Positions 15,766 through 23,724 of a stretch of 52,910 bases of DNA are shown here, in pieces. Under the pieces are notes generated by a model. The model did no database searches. It worked only from the letters and a program-made list of their open reading frames with translations, and was not told the DNA's origin. This stretch comes from Verrucomicrobiota bacterium (GTDB lineage Bacteria > Verrucomicrobiota > Verrucomicrobiia > Verrucomicrobiales > DEV007). Numbering within the stretch: position 1 is the stretch's first letter; the number at the start of each line of letters is the position of its first letter. Both the position numbers and the translations under genes were made by a program. The stretch covers positions 1 through 52,910 of the forward strand of contig DAOUQC010000027.1 of NCBI GenBank assembly GCA_030625775.1. The letters run 5' to 3'.

Positions 15766-16446
15766 ATGCAATCTGCGGATACAGATCTAGTCAGGCAGCC
15801 TTTCCGCCGACGCCATAAAAGTTTAATTTTATTGGCAACTCTGCTGTTGCTGATCCTCCTGTCTCCATTGCTCCAATTGATCAATGCAAGCAAACTGCTG
15901 GACATGGTATTGACGACCATAGTTGTCGCAGCATCCATCAACGCTGTATCTCACCGAAAACGTTCAACCTTTATCTGGGCTATTTTGCTAGCCTCTCTGA
16001 CCGTCATCTCTGGTTGGACACAAGCTTTTGACGGCGGAGAGGCCAACACGGCACACCCGATCTATCTCATCCTTGCCCATTGTTTTAGTGCCGCGCTGTA
16101 TATCTATATCGCATCGTTCTTGTTCAAGGTCATCCTCATTGAAGATGAAATCACCGTCGACCAGATATTTGCCGCAGTTGCAATCTACATTTTCATCGGG
16201 CTGACGTGGGCCCATTTTTATGGAATAACTGAAGTTTTTCAGTCAAACTCGATCACCGGCAACGACGGCAGTGATCCTGATTTTGTATATTTCAGTTTCG
16301 TCACCCTCACCACCCTCGGTTATGGCGACATGTTACCCGCAACGCTTATGACCAAAGCCCTCGTCATTGTCGAAGCCATCACCGGTGTGATGTTTGTCGC
16401 TATTCTGATCTCTACTCTGGTGGGCCGGGTCAATATGAGACGCTGA
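15766..16446 (+). CDS. voltage-gated-type K+ channel family protein (6 TM)
   Basis: This 226-residue membrane protein carries the potassium selectivity filter TLGYGD at residues 183-188 (in FVTLTTLGYGDMLPAT). About six hydrophobic segments are visible (roughly 18-38, 47-62, 69-86, 97-123, 133-155, 193-220), the last two flanking the pore loop. It lacks cytosolic RCK or cyclic-nucleotide domains, and no positively charged S4-like repeat is evident, so gating is unknown. It would conduct K+ across the inner membrane. It starts 17 bases after the NodT-like gene and may share its transcript, though a functional link is not obvious. Confidence 0.85.
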   Translation: MQSADTDLVRQPFRRRHKSLILLATLLLLILLSPLLQLINASKLLDMVLTTIVVAASINAVSHRKRSTFIWAILLASLTVISGWTQAFDGGEANTAHPIYLILAHCFSAALYIYIASFLFKVILIEDEITVDQIFAAVAIYIFIGLTWAHFYGITEVFQSNSITGNDGSDPDFVYFSFVTLTTLGYGDMLPATLMTKALVIVEAITGVMFVAILISTLVGRVNMRR

Positions 16447-16487
16447 TCTCCCCCCCTTCTCTCCCAGCTACCTCACAAAATTTTCTT

Positions 16488-17762
16488 ATGCCGTCTTTCC
16501 GCAAATCTTCATTTGGAACCCGCATTACAGGTCACTCTGGTATTCGAGACTTGATGATGGATCTTGGAGAAGCCCGGTCACATGCGGGAGAAGATGCCAT
16601 CATGATGGGGGGAGGAAACCCTTCCCACATAGCAACCGTTCAGGAAATCTGGCGTGATCGTTTGCAGGCTTTAATCTCCCCCCCTTTTGAAATCGACTCT
16701 GTCCTGGTTGACTACGACGGCCCTGCCGGGAACCCCCGCTTCCTTGAAGCAATCGCCGCATTCTTCAAACGTGAATTCGCTTGGAATATCAGCTCAAAAA
16801 ATGTCGCTGTCAGCAATGGCGGGCAAACGGCTTTTTTCTTCCTTCACAATCTTCTGGCCGGACGTCGTGATGACGGTAGCGAATCCCACATCCTACTACC
16901 TTTGATGCCTGAGTATATCGGTTATGCCGACCAAAGTATCGGCAGCAATCTCTTTGTCGCCAATCGACCAAAGATCGAGCTCATTGGTGAGCATCAATTC
17001 AAATACCACATCAATTTTGACACCCTCAACATCACCGATCAAACCGCCGCCGTCTGCGTATCCCGTCCCACCAACCCCAGTAGCAATGTGCTGACTGATG
17101 ACGAGATTGCCCACCTCTCCGACCTCACCCGCGAAGCCGGTATCCCTCTCATCATCGACAACGCTTACGGAGCCCCTTTCCCAGGAGTTATTTTTGAAGA
17201 AGTAAAACCGATTTGGGATGAGCATATTATCCTCACTCTCAGTTTGTCGAAACTCGGCCTGCCCGGCACTCGAACCGGTATTGTCATTGCCCGGGAGGAC
17301 ATCATTGAAGACTTCACCACCATGACCGCCATCATCGGTCTCGCCAATAGCAACGTCGGGCAAGCCATCGTCACCCCCTTGCTCGAATCCGGTGAAATCC
17401 TGAGCATCAGTCAGGATTTGATCCGCCCTTTTTATGAAAAAAGAGCACATCAGGCCGAACAATTTCTAAATGAATACCTGCCCGCTGATCTACCCTGGCG
17501 GGTTCACAAAAGCGAAGGCGCCTTTTTCCTCTGGATCTGGTTTGCCAATTTTCCCATCACCAGCAAGGAACTCTATCGGAGATTGAAAGATCGCAAAACC
17601 TTTATCATTCCTGGTGAATATTTTTTCTACGGACTGGAAACGGAAGACTGGCCACACTCCCGCGAATGCATCCGCCTGTCCTTCACCCAGCCAGAAGCAG
17701 TTCTTGAAAAAGGAATTCGCATTCTCGGAGAAGAAGTACGCCGCGCTTATGAAGGTGGGTAA
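16488..17762 (+). CDS. avtA: valine-pyruvate aminotransferase-like class I aminotransferase
   Basis: The 424-residue enzyme begins like AvtA (FGTRITGHSGIRDLMMDLG, then MMGGGNPSHI at 39-48), which distinguishes it from general AspAT. PLP-site features are VCVSRPTNPSSN (189-200), the Asp in LIIDNAYG (224), and the Schiff-base lysine in SLSKLGLPGTR (Lys255). AvtA transfers the amino group of valine to pyruvate, giving alanine and 2-oxoisovalerate; it contributes to alanine and branched-chain amino acid balance. Substrate preference cannot be read from sequence. A repeat element (17780-17862) lies just after its stop codon. Confidence 0.85.
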   Translation: MPSFRKSSFGTRITGHSGIRDLMMDLGEARSHAGEDAIMMGGGNPSHIATVQEIWRDRLQALISPPFEIDSVLVDYDGPAGNPRFLEAIAAFFKREFAWNISSKNVAVSNGGQTAFFFLHNLLAGRRDDGSESHILLPLMPEYIGYADQSIGSNLFVANRPKIELIGEHQFKYHINFDTLNITDQTAAVCVSRPTNPSSNVLTDDEIAHLSDLTREAGIPLIIDNAYGAPFPGVIFEEVKPIWDEHIILTLSLSKLGLPGTRTGIVIAREDIIEDFTTMTAIIGLANSNVGQAIVTPLLESGEILSISQDLIRPFYEKRAHQAEQFLNEYLPADLPWRVHKSEGAFFLWIWFANFPITSKELYRRLKDRKTFIIPGEYFFYGLETEDWPHSRECIRLSFTQPEAVLEKGIRILGEEVRRAYEGG

Positions 17763-17779
17763 TATAATCTTTAAGTTTT

Positions 17780-17862
17780 TGGAGTGCTGCGACATAACGC
17801 GGCTTTCTCCCCGGGCTGACACGTCAGCCCTTTCAAAAATGCAAATATGTCTGCGCACTCCA
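17780..17862. repeat. 83-base repeat element with inverted ends, copy 1
   Basis: Bounded by TGGAGTGC at the left and GCACTCCA at the right, with imperfect terminal complementarity extending about 16 bases (GGAGTGCTGCGACATA against GGAGTGCGCAGACATA). Inside is a hairpin GGGCTGAC-AC-GTCAGCCC (17813-17830). A related 81-base element lies at 29649-29729. It looks like a non-coding REP/MITE-type element between avtA and the next gene. Confidence 0.7.
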
Positions 17863-17883
17863 TAATCACTCACCTCTGTCGCC

Positions 17884-18315
17884 ATGGGATCTAACAAAAA
17901 ACTAAAGCCATCCCTCATCATCCGAACCGCATTTCTCTCCGCAATCGCCCTGGCCTTGTTATTCATCCTCCGCCCGGCACGCAATCAGGTTCGGCTGGAA
18001 CATCAGAGCAAACAAACCCTGCTGGTCATCCAGGAAGCATTGCAGAAATTTCATGTTGAAGACGAAGCTTATCCCGGGAAATCTCCAATGAGTGGCGCCG
18101 CACTGATCCACTTACTGATGGAAACCAAACATCTGGAAAGCCCTCCGCTCAATCCCGCCACCCTCCTTCCTTATGCACTAGCCTCCAGCGAACCCGACCG
18201 CATCGTCTATAGCACCGATGAACTGGCCGAAACTTACTCGCTCAAAGCTCTGAAACCCAGTTCAGACGATACCCTCTTCATCATCGACAGCACCAAACAT
18301 CACTCACTGGAGTAG
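17884..18315 (+). CDS. pilin-like/secretion-associated membrane protein of unknown function
   Basis: This 143-residue protein has one N-terminal hydrophobic segment (about 13-27) followed by a helix (LEHQSKQTLLVIQEALQKFH) and then EDEAYPGKSPMSG, a layout recalling type II secretion pseudopilins, whose mature domains start with a helix and a Tyr-Pro loop. It lacks the canonical Gly-Phe-Thr-Leu-x-Glu prepilin cleavage motif, so it may be a degenerate relative or simply a membrane-anchored protein. Its last codons (IIDSTKHHSLE) are repeated almost exactly about 700 bases downstream after the AbrB/Doc pair. Confidence 0.5.
   Translation: MGSNKKLKPSLIIRTAFLSAIALALLFILRPARNQVRLEHQSKQTLLVIQEALQKFHVEDEAYPGKSPMSGAALIHLLMETKHLESPPLNPATLLPYALASSEPDRIVYSTDELAETYSLKALKPSSDDTLFIIDSTKHHSLE
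18279..18313 (+). repeat. 35-base direct repeat, left copy
   Basis: The 3' end of the preceding gene. It matches 18995-19029 at 33 of 35 positions. Both copies are in frame for ..DST(K/E)HHSLE followed at once by a stop codon. Confidence 0.85.
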
Positions 18316-18385
18316 GGCCTTCTGTATCGTTTGGCCTTGACCCACACCATCCTTAGTTATAACTTATGTAACAACCAAGCAAGCT

Positions 18386-18610
18386 ATGACTAAAGCAAAA
18401 ATACGCAAAGTGGGCAATTCACTTGGAACTATTCTTCCCGCAGAATTGTTACGCACGCACCAAATCGAAGAGGGTGACGAGGTATTGATCACGGTTGATG
18501 CCGATGGAATTCGTCTGACGCCTTACGACCCGGACTTTGAAGATTCTCTTGCAGCTGCAAAAACTGGGATGAGGAAATACAAAAACGCCCTGAAAGAACT
18601 AGCCAAGTAA
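18386..18610 (+). CDS. AbrB/MazE-type antitoxin
   Basis: The 74-residue protein is a SpoVT-AbrB swapped-hairpin DNA-binding domain: KIRKVGNSLGTILPAELLRTH then EEGDEVLITVDADGIRLTPYD, with a charged C-terminal helix (AAAKTGMRKYKNALKELAK) likely to neutralise the toxin. The stop TAA overlaps the toxin ATG by one base (TAATG), indicating translational coupling. AbrB-type antitoxins autoregulate their promoter. The partner is a Doc protein, whereas the window's other Doc has a ribbon-helix-helix-like antitoxin. Confidence 0.88.
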   Translation: MTKAKIRKVGNSLGTILPAELLRTHQIEEGDEVLITVDADGIRLTPYDPDFEDSLAAAKTGMRKYKNALKELAK

Positions 18611-18987
18611 TGCGTTGCATTCCAATCGGCGCAGTTCTTGCAATTCACTCCGAATTGCTACGCCAATTTGGTGGCCAGCCTGGTTTGCGGGATCAGGGGC
18701 TACTCGAATCGGCGCTCGCTCGCCCGGAACATTTGCTTTATTATGAGAAAGCGGATGTATTCCAGATGGCGGCGGCTTACTCACATGGTATCATCAAAAA
18801 CCACCCCTTTCTTGATGGCAACAAACGTACGGGTTTCATGACCGCCTACTCCTTTCTGAAAATTAACGGCAAGGAACTCATCGCCTCGGAAGAAGATGCC
18901 GTAATAACAATGCTCGGAGTCGCCGACGGTTCCGTTGACAAAGCCACATTAGCGCTTTGGTTTCAGGAAAATTCGGAAGGTGAATGA
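18610..18987 (+). CDS. doc: Doc-type toxin of the Fic superfamily
   Basis: This 125-residue protein has an intact Fic/Doc motif HPFLDGNKRTGFM and a typical Doc N-terminus (VLAIHSELLRQFGGQPGLRDQGLLESALARPEH). By family knowledge it would phosphorylate EF-Tu and stop translation unless bound by its antitoxin. It is coupled by one base to the AbrB-type antitoxin gene. Eight bases after its stop begins a 35-base duplicate of the end of the gene that precedes the module, suggesting that the antitoxin/toxin pair was inserted at that gene's 3' end. Confidence 0.87.
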   Translation: MRCIPIGAVLAIHSELLRQFGGQPGLRDQGLLESALARPEHLLYYEKADVFQMAAAYSHGIIKNHPFLDGNKRTGFMTAYSFLKINGKELIASEEDAVITMLGVADGSVDKATLALWFQENSEGE

Positions 18988-18994
18988 AAAACCG

Positions 18995-19029
18995 CATCGT
19001 CGACAGCACCGAACATCACTCACTGGAGT
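18995..19029 (+). repeat. 35-base direct repeat, right copy
   Basis: Duplicate of 18279-18313 (33 of 35 identical), lying after the Doc toxin. The upstream bases extend the same reading frame to NRIVDSTEHHSLE then TGA, so it is a remnant of a gene end. Confidence 0.85.
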
Positions 19030-19040
19030 GATCGCCTGCT

Positions 19041-19829
19041 TCATTTTTCAAGCTTCTGAAATGTTTCCAGAAACTCTTCAAGGCTCTCACTTTGGAAACC
19101 TTTGGCACTGACTTCAGCAGGCGGCTTGACCTTGTGAACATAATTCTTTGTCGGCTTGCAGTACCAAGGCCCGGGAGCACCCGCATAGATTACTTTGCGG
19201 TCTCGATCTACCACAAACAGCCGCACCGGCCAGGCCGCCCAGCTTGCCGCCGTGGTATCCTGCATGTCATCGACCAGCACCGGAAAAGGAGCCTTGAACT
19301 GTTTTCGCCATGACTTTGCTGCGTGGATACGCCGTTTCATCGTTCTGGGGTCATCGATTACCGAAAAGGTTTCGACGGCAAAGCCATCCCGGGGGTGGGC
19401 CTCGCGAATATAAACCATCAGAAACTTCACCTTGCTAGCAAAATGCTCAGCCAGGCCCTTCATATCCATCGCTCGGCCACAAGTCACTCCGCAAGTTCCA
19501 CTGCCAAAAAATACCACTACCGGACCTTCACGACAGAATTCAGAAAGATGAACCATTTCCCCCGAATCTGAATCAATCAAACGGAAATCAGGGGCCAGTT
19601 CACCCATACGAGGTGCATTCGCCGCCCTCTCCAGGATCACCTGCAGAGCCTCATCAACATTGCTGACAGTCTGCCCGGAAAAGCGATCCAGTTTTTTTAT
19701 TTCCCGCGTCTGCTTCAAGCGCTCTGATTGCTCCGACTGCTGGGCATACAAATCCCTGCATGCCAGACAGCATATGCCCAGGCACATACCCTTTACCCAC
19801 CACAATCCCCGATGAGCAGACCTCTTCAC
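19041..19829 (-). CDS. exported thioredoxin-fold protein related to iodothyronine deiodinase
   Basis: The protein (about 262 residues) has a signal peptide, then LAPDFRLIDSDSGEMVHLSEFC, VVVFFGSGTCGVTCG and VYIREAHPRDGF. This series matches deiodinase-family proteins, with FGSxT followed by cysteine (Cys113) where animal enzymes have selenocysteine, and the VYIxEAHxxDG block. A second Cys (117) follows. Bacterial members are uncharacterised redox or peroxiredoxin-like proteins; deiodination should not be assumed. The GTG at 19829 is preferred, because it makes a four-base GTGA overlap with the upstream DUF1080 stop and begins a proper signal peptide (KRSAHRGLWW...). It is therefore translationally coupled to DUF1080. 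Confidence 0.72.
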   Translation of the reverse strand: MKRSAHRGLWWVKGMCLGICCLACRDLYAQQSEQSERLKQTREIKKLDRFSGQTVSNVDEALQVILERAANAPRMGELAPDFRLIDSDSGEMVHLSEFCREGPVVVFFGSGTCGVTCGRAMDMKGLAEHFASKVKFLMVYIREAHPRDGFAVETFSVIDDPRTMKRRIHAAKSWRKQFKAPFPVLVDDMQDTTAASWAAWPVRLFVVDRDRKVIYAGAPGPWYCKPTKNYVHKVKPPAEVSAKGFQSESLEEFLETFQKLEK

Positions 19830-20698
19830 AATGCCTTCACCGAGATATTTTTCCAACGGCACTTCCCTCCCACCGGCCAGGTTTTCCCACCGTGAACCTG
19901 AACAGCAATCGAGCCCTTCACTCCCAATAAATCCTTCACCTTGTCCTTGTCATACTTTGCCATTTTTGCGGTGGTGCCATCAAACTCCACGATCCGGGTT
20001 CCGTTGATCCAGGTGGTGATTTTTGGATATTCCCCGATACATCTGACCTTGACCGTATTCCAGTCATTCAGCTTCCAGGTCTTAATGAAGTCAGCCCCCG
20101 AACAAGTCGAAACCACGCTTGAGTCCTCATACCCCTCCCTGTCCGCTGTCACCAACTTCACCAGCTTTTTGTTTTCGCCCTCACCTTCATACACACCGTT
20201 GATGTCATAAGGCCGCGCACTGAAAGCTCCCGACCCCTCACCATAAATGTGCCCGACATTGCCTTTGTCGTGATAGTCCACCATCATTTGCCAACACTGC
20301 CCCTTGTCATTTGCCCTCAAAAACAAACCGGAACACACTCCCCAGTCGGGCTTGATATCGATCGATAATTCAAAATCCCCATACAATTGATCGGTCAAAA
20401 GGATCCCCCCGTTGCCCGAACCCGGAGGGTCCTGCTCTCCCGTGATGCCCCCGTCTTCAACTTGCCAGTTCCCACCTGTGCCATGACCGATTTTTTCCGG
20501 ATTTTTGTGCCAACCCCTAAGGGTTTTTCCATCAAATATTTTTTTGAGGCCGTCGTCTCCACCGGCAGCGCCTTCAAGCACATCCCCATTCCCTTGTCCC
20601 GTCTCACCACAGCCTATCAATACCCCACCGGCCAGAGCCGTAGACCCATGTAAAAAGGCACGGCGCGAAGTTTTCCCAATCCACTTATTCATCTTCAT
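19826..20698 (-). CDS. DUF1080 (3-keto-disaccharide hydrolase family) exported lipoprotein
   Basis: This protein of about 290 residues has a twin-arginine signal (TSRRAFLHGSTALAGGVLIG) followed directly by a cysteine, so it is probably a Tat-exported lipoprotein. The body is a DUF1080 jelly-roll: KKIFDGKTLRGWHKNP, NWQVEDGGITGEQ, GGILLTDQLYGDFELSIDIK, and the closing VQVHGG and CRWKNISVKAL. The Pfam family is named for hydrolysis of 3-keto sugars, and is abundant in PVC bacteria. The start at 20698 (MKMNKW) is preferred to the further upstream ATG at 20740, since it places the Tat motif near the N-terminus. The deiodinase-like gene overlaps its end. Confidence 0.82.
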   Translation of the reverse strand: MKMNKWIGKTSRRAFLHGSTALAGGVLIGCGETGQGNGDVLEGAAGGDDGLKKIFDGKTLRGWHKNPEKIGHGTGGNWQVEDGGITGEQDPPGSGNGGILLTDQLYGDFELSIDIKPDWGVCSGLFLRANDKGQCWQMMVDYHDKGNVGHIYGEGSGAFSARPYDINGVYEGEGENKKLVKLVTADREGYEDSSVVSTCSGADFIKTWKLNDWNTVKVRCIGEYPKITTWINGTRIVEFDGTTAKMAKYDKDKVKDLLGVKGSIAVQVHGGKTWPVGGKCRWKNISVKAL

Positions 20699-20782
20699 AA
20701 TTTGTGTAAATTTTAGTTCACTATTGAAACCAATCGCCAATAGAATGGCAACCTATTCTTCCGTCGATTTTTCTCACTCTCA

Positions 20783-22237
20783 ATGAGCACCCCCAACCAA
20801 CCCAACATCCTCTGGCTCTGCACCGACCAGCAGCGCTTCGATACCATTCGCGCGTTGGGCAATTCCCGCATCAACACCCCGAACCTCGATCAACTCGTCG
20901 ACGACGGAACTTCCTTCACCCATGCCTTCTGCCAAAGCCCGGTGTGTTCGCCGAGCCGGGCATCTTTCCTCACCGGTCGCTATCCTCGCACCACCCGCTG
21001 TCGCCAGAACGGGCAACAGATCCCAGCTGACGAATTACTTCTCCCCAAAATGTTCGCTGATGCCGGATACCGTTGCGGTCTCGCTGGTAAACTCCACCTT
21101 TCCTCCTGTTCCGATGGCAAAGTGGAACAACGCATCGACGATGGTTACGAAGTTTTCGACTGGTCGCATCACCCGCAACCCGATTGGCCGGAAAATGCTT
21201 ATACTCAATGGCTGGAGAAACAGGGGGTCAGCTGGCAGCAACTCTATGATCAGCCCGATCCCGAAGCACCGGATTCATCCGACTTTGTCAAACGAGGCGT
21301 ACCGGCTGAATATCACCAGACAACTTTTTGTGCAGAAAAAACCATCGAGTTTATCCAGCAAGGCGCAGCGGAAGACCGCCCGTGGTTTTTCAGTTTCAAC
21401 TGCTTTGACCCCCACCACCCCTTCGACCCACCTCCGGAGTATCTACAACGTTATAATCCCAATGACATGCCGCTTCCAAAACAGCGTGAGGGTGAGCTTT
21501 CCGAGAAACCCACTTTCCAACAATTGGATCATGAATGGGCACATAACAATCCCGGCGAATTTCATACCTCTGCTCTGGGCGAAGATGACCATCGCGAAGT
21601 CACTGCCGCCTATTACGCCATGTGTGAGCTGATCGATGATCAGGTGGGACGGATCCTCAAAGCACTCGATGAAAGTGGCCAACGCGATAATACCATCGTC
21701 ATCTTCATGTCTGATCACGGCGAGATGCTCGGCGATCACGGGCTCTATTTCAAAGGACCTCATTTTTACGATGAAGCCATCCGCGTGCCGCTCATCATGC
21801 GCTGGCCGGGACAATTTAAAGCCGGGCAGCAAGTCAATAATCTGGTCGAGCTCATCGATCTCGCTCCCACCCTGTTGGAGGCTGCTGGCATTCAAGTTCC
21901 AGCTGATCGCCTTCAAGGCCGCTCCTTGTTGCCAACTCTTACAGGCTCGTTCGACTCCTCAATTCCAGAACGCAAATTTGTCTTCTGCGAATATTACAAC
22001 TCCTGGACCCATCCCGACGCTTACGCCACAATGATTCGCAGCAAAAATGAAAAAATCGTTGTCTATCACGGCAGTGATCAGGGGGAACTTTATGATCTGA
22101 AAAACGACCCGGATGAATTCCACAACCTCTGGTCGGATCCCAGCCAGACAGAGCGCAAGCTACGCCTCCTCAAACACTGCTTCGATGCCAGCGTCTTCAC
22201 CATGGATCCAAGCCCACCGAGGTTAGGGCCGTTTTAA
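20783..22237 (+). CDS. sulfatase (formylglycine-dependent, Cys type), predicted cytosolic
   Basis: The 484-residue protein has the sulfatase signature CSPSRASFLTG (Cys55 would be converted to formylglycine), metal ligands in LWLCTDQQ (Asp15) and FMSDHGEMLGDHG, and AGKLHLSS and HHPFDPPPEY histidine segments. Family members hydrolyse sulfate esters of sugars, choline or aryl groups. There is no N-terminal signal peptide, since the chain starts MSTPNQPNILWLCTDQQ, so it probably acts in the cytosol on imported small substrates. No sulfatase-maturing enzyme is in the window. It diverges from the DUF1080 gene across an 84-base spacer. Confidence 0.88.
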   Translation: MSTPNQPNILWLCTDQQRFDTIRALGNSRINTPNLDQLVDDGTSFTHAFCQSPVCSPSRASFLTGRYPRTTRCRQNGQQIPADELLLPKMFADAGYRCGLAGKLHLSSCSDGKVEQRIDDGYEVFDWSHHPQPDWPENAYTQWLEKQGVSWQQLYDQPDPEAPDSSDFVKRGVPAEYHQTTFCAEKTIEFIQQGAAEDRPWFFSFNCFDPHHPFDPPPEYLQRYNPNDMPLPKQREGELSEKPTFQQLDHEWAHNNPGEFHTSALGEDDHREVTAAYYAMCELIDDQVGRILKALDESGQRDNTIVIFMSDHGEMLGDHGLYFKGPHFYDEAIRVPLIMRWPGQFKAGQQVNNLVELIDLAPTLLEAAGIQVPADRLQGRSLLPTLTGSFDSSIPERKFVFCEYYNSWTHPDAYATMIRSKNEKIVVYHGSDQGELYDLKNDPDEFHNLWSDPSQTERKLRLLKHCFDASVFTMDPSPPRLGPF

Positions 22238-22268
22238 GGATACAAGGCTTTGAGACAAAATAAACTGC

Positions 22269-22583
22269 CTACTCGATATAAGAGCAGCAATAATCAGTGA
22301 TCGTTTGAACTTTCACCTGAAATTTGGATGAGGCAGGTACCTCGAAAGATTCCCCGCCCGACACCGCCTGCCAGTCCGAGGCATCAGGTAATAATACCTC
22401 AAGCTTACCAGACATAATTTCCATGACCTCTTTGTCCTCGGTTCCAAATTCATATTCACCGGGCAACATGACACCTAGGGATTTCTTGGTGCCATCGGGG
22501 AATACAACAGTGCGACTGGTGACACGCCCATCGAAGTAAGAGTTGACCGCTTTGATCACAGTGATGTTTCTAAATTCTGGCAT
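22269..22583 (-). CDS. ppnP: pyrimidine/purine nucleoside phosphorylase PpnP
   Basis: This 104-residue single-cupin protein matches PpnP (YaiE, DUF1255): VNSYFDGRVTSRTVVF, SLGVMLPGEYEFGTEDKEVM, GKLEVLLPDASDWQAVSGGESFEVP and a C-terminal TDYCCSYIE. The E. coli homologue cleaves nucleosides with phosphate to yield free base and ribose 1-phosphate. Length is close to E. coli PpnP (94), with a short N-terminal addition. It is convergent with the sulfatase and has no evident operon partners. Confidence 0.9.
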   Translation of the reverse strand: MPEFRNITVIKAVNSYFDGRVTSRTVVFPDGTKKSLGVMLPGEYEFGTEDKEVMEIMSGKLEVLLPDASDWQAVSGGESFEVPASSKFQVKVQTITDYCCSYIE

Positions 22584-22677
22584 GGTGTTTTGTTGATTAC
22601 ATTACGTTCAATGGTGAAACAAGGCACCTCGCTTCATTTGTATCAAGGCAGCCTTTACGAGTCAATCTTGGCGATTA

Positions 22678-22956
22678 TTACGGCTGCTCCGGACTGCTTA
22701 TTTTGGCACCTTGATCGCCTTTGGTTTGTCCGTGGTCTCCATCTATAATACCTCGGATACAAAGGTCTTCGTCAAGACTCGGCCAATGCAGTCCGAATGG
22801 AGAAAGCTCGATATTAGACAGCTCGACATCCGATGCAAATTGAAGACGCGGGTTATCAGAGATGGAGAATCGGAGTTTTTGCCCACTGTTCATCACGATC
22901 TCGATGTGACCCGAGATGTGTTTGGCGCTCTTGGGAGTATCAATTAAAGTATTCAT
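22678..22956 (-). CDS. DUF2442 domain protein
   Basis: The 92-residue protein ends its core with SNIELSPFGLHWPSLDEDLCIRG, the hallmark GxHWPxLDEDLSIxG of DUF2442; the N-terminal part (IEIVMNSGQKLRFSI) is the usual beta segment. A polar tail rich in Gly, Asp and Lys follows. DUF2442 has no assigned biochemical activity. Its start overlaps the DUF4160 gene by 17 bases, the common pairing of these two families, which has led to suggestions of a toxin-antitoxin-like module; that is unproven. Confidence 0.8.
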   Translation of the reverse strand: MNTLIDTPKSAKHISGHIEIVMNSGQKLRFSISDNPRLQFASDVELSNIELSPFGLHWPSLDEDLCIRGIIDGDHGQTKGDQGAKISSPEQP

Positions 22957-23173
22957 GCCACTTCTGGATAATAAGCTCTCTATGCTCTTCTGCCAAGTCT
23001 TCAGCTTTGCTCAATTCCTTGGTCCTAAGTCCGACTGATTCACGTAGAACCACCGCTCCTTCAACTTCAAACACAGCCTCACCGCTTCCCTTCTTCACAT
23101 GAACGTGAATCGGTGTGTGGTCGTTGCTGTAGAAGAAGAACCTAAATCCGTCTTTTGTGAATACTGTCGGCAT
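22940..23173 (-). CDS. DUF4160 domain protein
   Basis: This 77-residue protein is a complete DUF4160: FTKDGFRFFFYSNDHTPIHVHV, then AVFEVEGAV and a C-terminal HRELIIQKWHEYFN. The HxHV motif and the Tyr-rich strand are typical. The function is unknown; it is usually encoded just upstream of DUF2442, as here with a 17-base overlap. Start ATG at 23173. Confidence 0.82.
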   Translation of the reverse strand: MPTVFTKDGFRFFFYSNDHTPIHVHVKKGSGEAVFEVEGAVVLRESVGLRTKELSKAEDLAEEHRELIIQKWHEYFN

Positions 23174-23724
23174 CAGAATTTCAATTTTTCAGGCAACGTC
23201 ATAATGGTGAGGCAATGTGCCTCGAAGTGATCATAAATTGGATTGCTTCGCAGAGTCAATGCTATCAGTCATCACATTTCCTCCACCGTCTTGTTCCTAT
23301 GATAGGTGTTGGAGATATGATGACTCACGATAATACGGCTGGTGTAAGTGTTCAGGATGATAGAAGTTTTCCTGTCCACGGGTCAGCACCTGCAATGGCT
23401 TGACGCTCAAACTTGATGCTCGTCCATCCTTCTTTCTCGGCCAATACCTTCTAGAGGAATCCCCCCATGGGTCATTCCTAATTTTGTAAAAAAGTGGCCC
23501 TTCAAATTCCATCAATTAGTATTCAGAAGTGAAATGATGTGCTCCGATTTAGAGAAGAACATTATAATTATACGAACCCCTCCTGGAAACCAGTTTTATC
23601 AACTTAAGTAACCCGAAGGATTCGCTTCAACTCGCGAGGTCGTAAAAATCCTATTAACCTCCCAACAAGGTCGTCAAGCCTGAACTGATTCCGAAACCTA
23701 CAGCCTAAACTCCTACAGCCTTCT
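23174..23724. other. 551-base intergenic region without a recognisable gene
   Basis: Both strands contain only short open frames with no family resemblance (for example 72 codons at 23297-23515 on the minus strand). The only structured sequence is the CTACAGCCTAAAC-type repeat at its right end (23697-23726). Decayed gene remnants are possible but none could be named. Confidence 0.5.

Noticed and set aside
16896-17462. 188-codon frame opposite avtA
   Set aside because: Shadow of a well-supported aminotransferase gene on the other strand.
17884-18315. Calling this gene a true type II secretion pseudopilin
   Set aside because: The canonical prepilin peptidase site is missing and there are no secretion genes nearby; left as pilin-like.
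23297-23515. 72-codon frame in the 551-base gap
   Set aside because: No similarity to known families, no ribosome binding site and no conserved context; left as non-coding.
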